A program made the position numbers and the translations under genes. Source: an uncultured Collinsella sp. (GTDB taxonomy: Bacteria; Actinomycetota; Coriobacteriia; Coriobacteriales; Coriobacteriaceae). Taken from it: 9,682 nucleotides of DNA. Of the stretch, positions 7,080 to 9,682 are shown one piece after another; within the stretch, counting starts at the first letter, position 1, and every line of letters begins with the position of its first letter. The stretch spans positions 1-9,682 of the forward strand of contig UREM01000051.1 in the NCBI GenBank assembly GCA_900546775.1, given 5' to 3'. The notes under the pieces were generated by a model that saw only the letters and a list, made by a program, of their open reading frames with translations, did no database searches and had not been told where the DNA came from.

Positions 7080-7664
7080 CTACTCCTCGACGGAGTCGAC
7101 ATCAGTCTCGGCGGCGTCCGCGCCCTCGGCCAGCACACCAGCCTCAGCCTCGGCAACCGCAACTTTAGCGGCAGCCTCGGCAGTCTGGGCCTCCTCGCGA
7201 GCGCGATCCTCGGCGAGCAGCTCTTGGTACAAGTCCTCGCCCGGCAGCTCCTCGCTGCGAGCGATCTTGCCCAGCACGCCGTTGACGAACGACGCGGACT
7301 GGTCGGTGCCATAGGCCTTGGCGAGCTCGACGGCCTCGTTAATCACGATGGCGTCCGAGACCTCCTCGTCGGTGAGGAAACGCATCTCATAGACGGCGAT
7401 ACGCAGCAGATTGCGGTCGGCGCCGGGCATGCGCATAAGATCCCAGTTCTTGGCGACGGCGCGCAGAGCGCAGTCGATGCGGTCGATATGCTCGTAAGCA
7501 CCGCGGCACAGCTCCAGCGCATAGGGGTCGAGGGGACCCTTCGAGATCAGGAAATCGCCCTCGAGGACGCGCTCGAGCGGGCTGTCCGTGGCCTCGGCCT
7601 GGAACAGCAGCTGCAGCGCCTGACTGCGGGCAAGCGTGCGCCCGCGATAAACCTTAAGGCTCAA
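7080..7664 (-). CDS. nusB: Transcription antitermination factor NusB, with acidic tail
   Basis: NusB partners NusE (ribosomal protein S10) on boxA RNA in rRNA antitermination. Residues ~8-140 are the all-helical NusB domain, with the early ARSQALQLLFQAE stretch, PGADRNLLRIAVYEM (80-94) and the family block INEAVELAKAYG (108-119) followed by SASFVNGVL (123-131). Residues ~145-194 form an Ala/Glu-rich acidic tail beyond the usual ~140-residue core, probably disordered. The start is TTG, since no in-frame ATG exists before residue 78 and the domain begins at once. It follows the asp23-like stop by only 3 nt. Confidence 0.95.
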   Translation of the reverse strand: MSLKVYRGRTLARSQALQLLFQAEATDSPLERVLEGDFLISKGPLDPYALELCRGAYEHIDRIDCALRAVAKNWDLMRMPGADRNLLRIAVYEMRFLTDEEVSDAIVINEAVELAKAYGTDQSASFVNGVLGKIARSEELPGEDLYQELLAEDRAREEAQTAEAAAKVAVAEAEAGVLAEGADAAETDVDSVEE

Positions 7665-7667
7665 AGG

Positions 7668-8030
7668 TTACTCCTTGGGGAAAACGAGGCCGTCGATGCA
7701 AACGTCAACGCGCTCGACCTCAACGCCAACCTGGGCATCGATGGCGGCGACCACGGCAGCGCGAACGGCCTCGGCGAGTTTCTTGAACGGATAGCCAAAG
7801 AACACCACAACGCGCACGGTAAGTGCGAGCTTGTCGCCGATGACCTCGGCCTCGACCGCCGGCTCGGAAGCCGGGGCCTTGGACGAGAGCATCATGGAGA
7901 CAAGGTTGGTGGCAAGGTCCTTGACGCCAACGGAGGCGATGCCCTCGACATCCGACACGGCGCGCGAGACGATGGCGGTCAGAACATCGGGCGAAATGCC
8001 GATGCCGTCAATCTTGATTTCCTGGGGCAT
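7668..8030 (-). CDS. Asp23/Gls24 family envelope stress response protein
   Basis: This is a small protein of the Asp23/Gls24 (DUF322) family. Members are linked to cell-envelope stress in Gram-positives, and B. subtilis YqhY sits in the equivalent place before nusB. The 120-residue product covers the core only: GISPDVLTAIVSRAVSDVEG near the N-terminus, then a Ser/Pro/Ala loop (~49-58), the strand ALTVRVVVFFGYPF (~69-82), and a C-terminal part ending in VERVDVCIDGLVF. There is no membrane segment or signal peptide. AGGAGG (8035-8040) lies 4 nt from the ATG, an excellent ribosome site. It lies between efp and nusB with gaps of 24 and 3 nt, so it is co-transcribed with them. The molecular function is not established for this subfamily. 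Confidence 0.9.
   Translation of the reverse strand: MPQEIKIDGIGISPDVLTAIVSRAVSDVEGIASVGVKDLATNLVSMMLSSKAPASEPAVEAEVIGDKLALTVRVVVFFGYPFKKLAEAVRAAVVAAIDAQVGVEVERVDVCIDGLVFPKE
7671..7676 (-). promoter_or_regulatory. Ribosome binding site that supports the nusB TTG start
   Basis: On the minus strand AAGGAG is followed by a 6-nt spacer (TAACCT) and TTG. The site overlaps the end of the asp23-like gene, which suggests coupled translation. Confidence 0.8.
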
Positions 8031-8054
8031 GAGTCCTCCTAGAAGAGTTGGTTG

Positions 8055-8618
8055 CTAGACGCGGGAGACGAACTTGCCGTCGCGGGTGTCAACCTTGATG
8101 ACCTCGCCCTCGTTGAGGTACATGGGGACCTGGATGACGGCGCCGGTGTCGATCGTGGCCGGCTTGGTGGAACCCTGGACGGTGTCGCCCTTAAAGCCCG
8201 GGTCGGTCTGGACGATGGTGGTCTCGATGAACATCGGCGGGGTCACGCCCATGAGCTCATCGTCGGCGAAGAGCAGCTGGCAAATGTCGTTCTCGCGCAG
8301 CCACTTGGAGTTCTCGCCCACCATGTCCTCGGGAACAGGAACCTGCTCATAGGTCTCATTGTCCATGAAAATGTAGTCGGTGCCATCGTTGTAGAGGTAC
8401 TGGAACTCACGGGTGGTGAGCATGACGCTCTCGAACTTGGTGCCGGCGTTGCAGGTGTTCTCGACGACGCGGCCGCTCTTGATGTCGCGGGTCTTGTAGC
8501 GCACAAACGCGCCGCCCTTGCCCGGCTTGACATGCTGGAACTCGACAATGGTGTAGACCTTGTCCTTAATGCGGAGACCGAGGCCGTTCTTGAAGTCGGC
8601 GGTAGAAATGGTAGGCAT
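8055..8618 (-). CDS. efp: Translation elongation factor P
   Basis: EF-P enters the ribosomal E site and relieves stalling at consecutive prolines. The 187-residue product has the standard length. Residues ~1-63 form the KOW-like domain I with the tip loop KPGKGGAF; Lys34 aligns with the residue that E. coli modifies with beta-lysine. The two OB domains follow (~65-187). The ATG at 8618 is chosen because the family start (MPTISTADFKNG) begins there with AAAGG 5 nt upstream; an in-frame ATG at 8651 would add 11 unrelated residues and lies in the leader. It appears to be the first gene of the operon that continues to recN. No EF-P modification gene is visible nearby. Confidence 0.97.
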   Translation of the reverse strand: MPTISTADFKNGLGLRIKDKVYTIVEFQHVKPGKGGAFVRYKTRDIKSGRVVENTCNAGTKFESVMLTTREFQYLYNDGTDYIFMDNETYEQVPVPEDMVGENSKWLRENDICQLLFADDELMGVTPPMFIETTIVQTDPGFKGDTVQGSTKPATIDTGAVIQVPMYLNEGEVIKVDTRDGKFVSRV

Positions 8619-8675
8619 AGCGACCTTTCTTGTTATGGGCAGAACGCACAAGCGTCCAAATTACATACAAGCGAA

Positions 8676-8681
8676 ATTATA
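8676..8681 (-). promoter_or_regulatory. -10 box of the efp operon promoter
   Basis: On the minus strand a perfect TATAAT, preceded by GTG, lies 57 nt upstream of the efp ATG and downstream of the terminator of the preceding gene. This gives a leader of about 50 nt. The sequence 16-18 nt upstream (around CTGCAG) is a poor -35 match, so the promoter identity rests mostly on the -10 and its position. Confidence 0.65.
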
Positions 8682-8711
8682 CACTTGCAGACGGCGCCTG
8701 CAGCGAGCGCA

Positions 8712-8755
8712 TAAAAAGAGAACGCGGGGCGTCCGAATTGCTCCGGAGGCCCCGC
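8712..8755 (-). terminator. Intrinsic terminator after the Xaa-Pro peptidase gene
   Basis: GCGGGGC (8724-8730) pairs with GCCCCGC (8749-8755). After a 1x1 mismatch, TCCG (8732-8735) pairs with CGGA (8744-8747). On the minus strand the stem is followed by a U-rich tract (GTTCTCTTTTTA). It begins 23 nt after the peptidase stop and separates that gene from the efp promoter. Confidence 0.85.
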
Positions 8756-8778
8756 CCCAAACTATCTACCGAAGTAGA

Positions 8779-9682
8779 CTAGCAATCGATGACGTGAAGG
8801 TCATGCGGCGTCTTGGTGAAGGGCTCGTAGCCGTTCTCGGTGACCACGCCGTAGTCCTCCAGGCGCACGCCGCCCACGCCGGGCAGGTAGACGCCGGGCT
8901 CCATGGTGATAACCGAGCCGACCTCGATGATATTCTTGCTGCGGTTGAAGTTGGGCAGCTCGTGGATGTCAATGCCCACGCCGTGGCCCAGACCATGGTT
9001 GTAGTAATCGCCATAGCCGGCATCGCCAATGATCTTCTTGGAAAGCTTAAAAATGTCGTTGCCCTCGACACCCGGATGGATGGCGGCGACGCACTCCTCG
9101 TGCGCACGGCGCACGAGCGCGTACAAGTCGAGCTGCTCCTGCGTGGGCTCGCCCATCACGACGGTACGAGTCATGTCGGAGCGGTAGTCGCAATAGCCCG
9201 CGCCATAATCCATGAGAACGAAATCACCCTTCTCGATCACGCGGTCACTCGGGACGGCATGCGGGTTGGCGGTGTTGGGACCGCTCGCCACGATGGAGCC
9301 GAAGGCCAGGCTGTCGGCACCGTTGGCGAACATAAAGTTCTCGAGCTCGTTGCGAACCTGCTTCTCGGTCATACCGGGCTTAATAAAGCCGAGCATGTGC
9401 TGGAAGGCGGCGTCGGTGATCGACTGCGCATGGCGCATGAGATCGATCTCCTCGGCATCCTTGATGGCACGCATCTTGCGGATGTCGTCGTGCATCAGCG
9501 GCAGCATGCAGGCGACGGAACGATCCTCCAGGCCACGCTGAATGCCCTGGTAGAAATTAATCTGCATGTCGTCCTCGACGGCGCAGACGGCCTGCCTCTG
9601 GCCGAGCTCGCGCCGATTATCGCCCGCGGCCACCAGCTGGTCGTCATCGACGATCTGGCGGCGGCCTCGGAGGGTGGTGCGA
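8779..9682 (-). CDS. Xaa-Pro aminopeptidase / M24 metallopeptidase, 5'-truncated by the window edge
   Basis: This cytosolic metallopeptidase removes N-terminal residues that precede proline. The reading frame stays open to the right edge, so the start lies outside; about 300 codons are visible of the usual ~360-370. The pita-bread catalytic domain is complete, with all five expected metal ligands: Asp in VLMDYGAG, Asp in RSDMTRT, His in GLGHGVGIDIHE, Glu in TMEPGVYLPG and Glu in VRLEDYGVV. DAEEIDLMRHAQSITDAAF marks the start of the domain. Part of the N-terminal domain is present (VCAVEDDMQINFY), but the first ~25 visible residues do not look like family sequence. The efp gene follows, as in B. 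subtilis, where yqhT precedes efp, but an intrinsic terminator separates the two. Its own promoter is not in the window. Confidence 0.93.
   Translation of the reverse strand, partial: RTTLRGRRQIVDDDQLVAAGDNRRELGQRQAVCAVEDDMQINFYQGIQRGLEDRSVACMLPLMHDDIRKMRAIKDAEEIDLMRHAQSITDAAFQHMLGFIKPGMTEKQVRNELENFMFANGADSLAFGSIVASGPNTANPHAVPSDRVIEKGDFVLMDYGAGYCDYRSDMTRTVVMGEPTQEQLDLYALVRRAHEECVAAIHPGVEGNDIFKLSKKIIGDAGYGDYYNHGLGHGVGIDIHELPNFNRSKNIIEVGSVITMEPGVYLPGVGGVRLEDYGVVTENGYEPFTKTPHDLHVIDC

Noticed and set aside
8619..8651. 11-residue N-terminal extension of EF-P from the ATG at 8651
   Set aside because: EF-P proteins start at MPTIS-like sequences. The extension lies within the 5' leader, only about 25 nt downstream of the TATAAT box.
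7224..8714. Long plus-strand open frames opposite nusB, the asp23-like gene and efp
   Set aside because: They arise from strong codon bias on the minus strand, their composition is Gly/Asp/Leu/His-rich, and no ribosome site or family similarity was seen.
1..9682. Mobile elements, CRISPR arrays, tRNA or rRNA genes, toxin-antitoxin or defence systems
   Set aside because: I scanned by eye and saw no transposase or integrase, no regularly spaced repeats, no tRNA-like cloverleaf with a TTCRA loop, and no defence-gene motifs. All sizeable coding regions are accounted for by housekeeping or PTS genes.

Overview
The window looks like a chromosomal segment from a high-GC Gram-positive bacterium. The best guess is Coriobacteriia, probably a Collinsella-like gut actinobacterium. 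This rests on the strong G/C third-position bias, clean AGGAGG-type ribosome sites, an Asp23/Gls24 gene beside efp and nusB, and the style of the PTS and Xaa-Pro peptidase proteins. The assignment comes from recall and was not checked by a search.

Layout. Bases 1-324 contain no convincing gene; they hold inverted repeats and the terminator of the first gene. Bases 325-2334 (minus strand) encode a one-chain fructose-family PTS permease with domain order IIB-IIC-IIA. Divergent from it, bases 2607-3464 (plus strand) encode an RpiR/SIS-type regulator. The roughly 270-base gap between them carries dyads and repeated TGAAAG motifs that look like operators. A perfect 11-bp stem lies between the regulator and the next, convergent gene.

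From 3524 to the right edge everything is on the minus strand, so transcription runs right to left. First comes a 5'-truncated Xaa-Pro aminopeptidase (M24 family) with its own intrinsic terminator. A compact housekeeping cluster follows: efp, asp23-like, nusB, xseB, tlyA, nadK, recN. Spacing within the cluster is tight (24, 3, 2 and about 26 nt), with a 4-nt overlap for tlyA/nadK and an 11-nt overlap for nadK/recN, so it is probably one operon driven by a TATAAT promoter ahead of efp. It is a condensed version of the conserved Firmicutes cluster efp...accBC-yqhY-nusB-folD-xseA-xseB-ispA-dxs-tlyA-argR-recN, without acc, folD, xseA, ispA, dxs or argR.

The two halves do separate jobs. The left half is an inducible sugar uptake and phosphorylation module with its likely sugar-phosphate-sensing regulator. 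The right half is core information processing: translation elongation, antitermination, rRNA methylation, NADP supply and DNA repair. I see no phage, transposon, CRISPR, defence or secondary-metabolite system, and no convincing new system. The main open questions are the divergent operator region, the non-classical convergent stem, the structured left flank, and an oddity in the last ~90 bases, where the opposite strand reads more like protein than the expected peptidase N-terminus.
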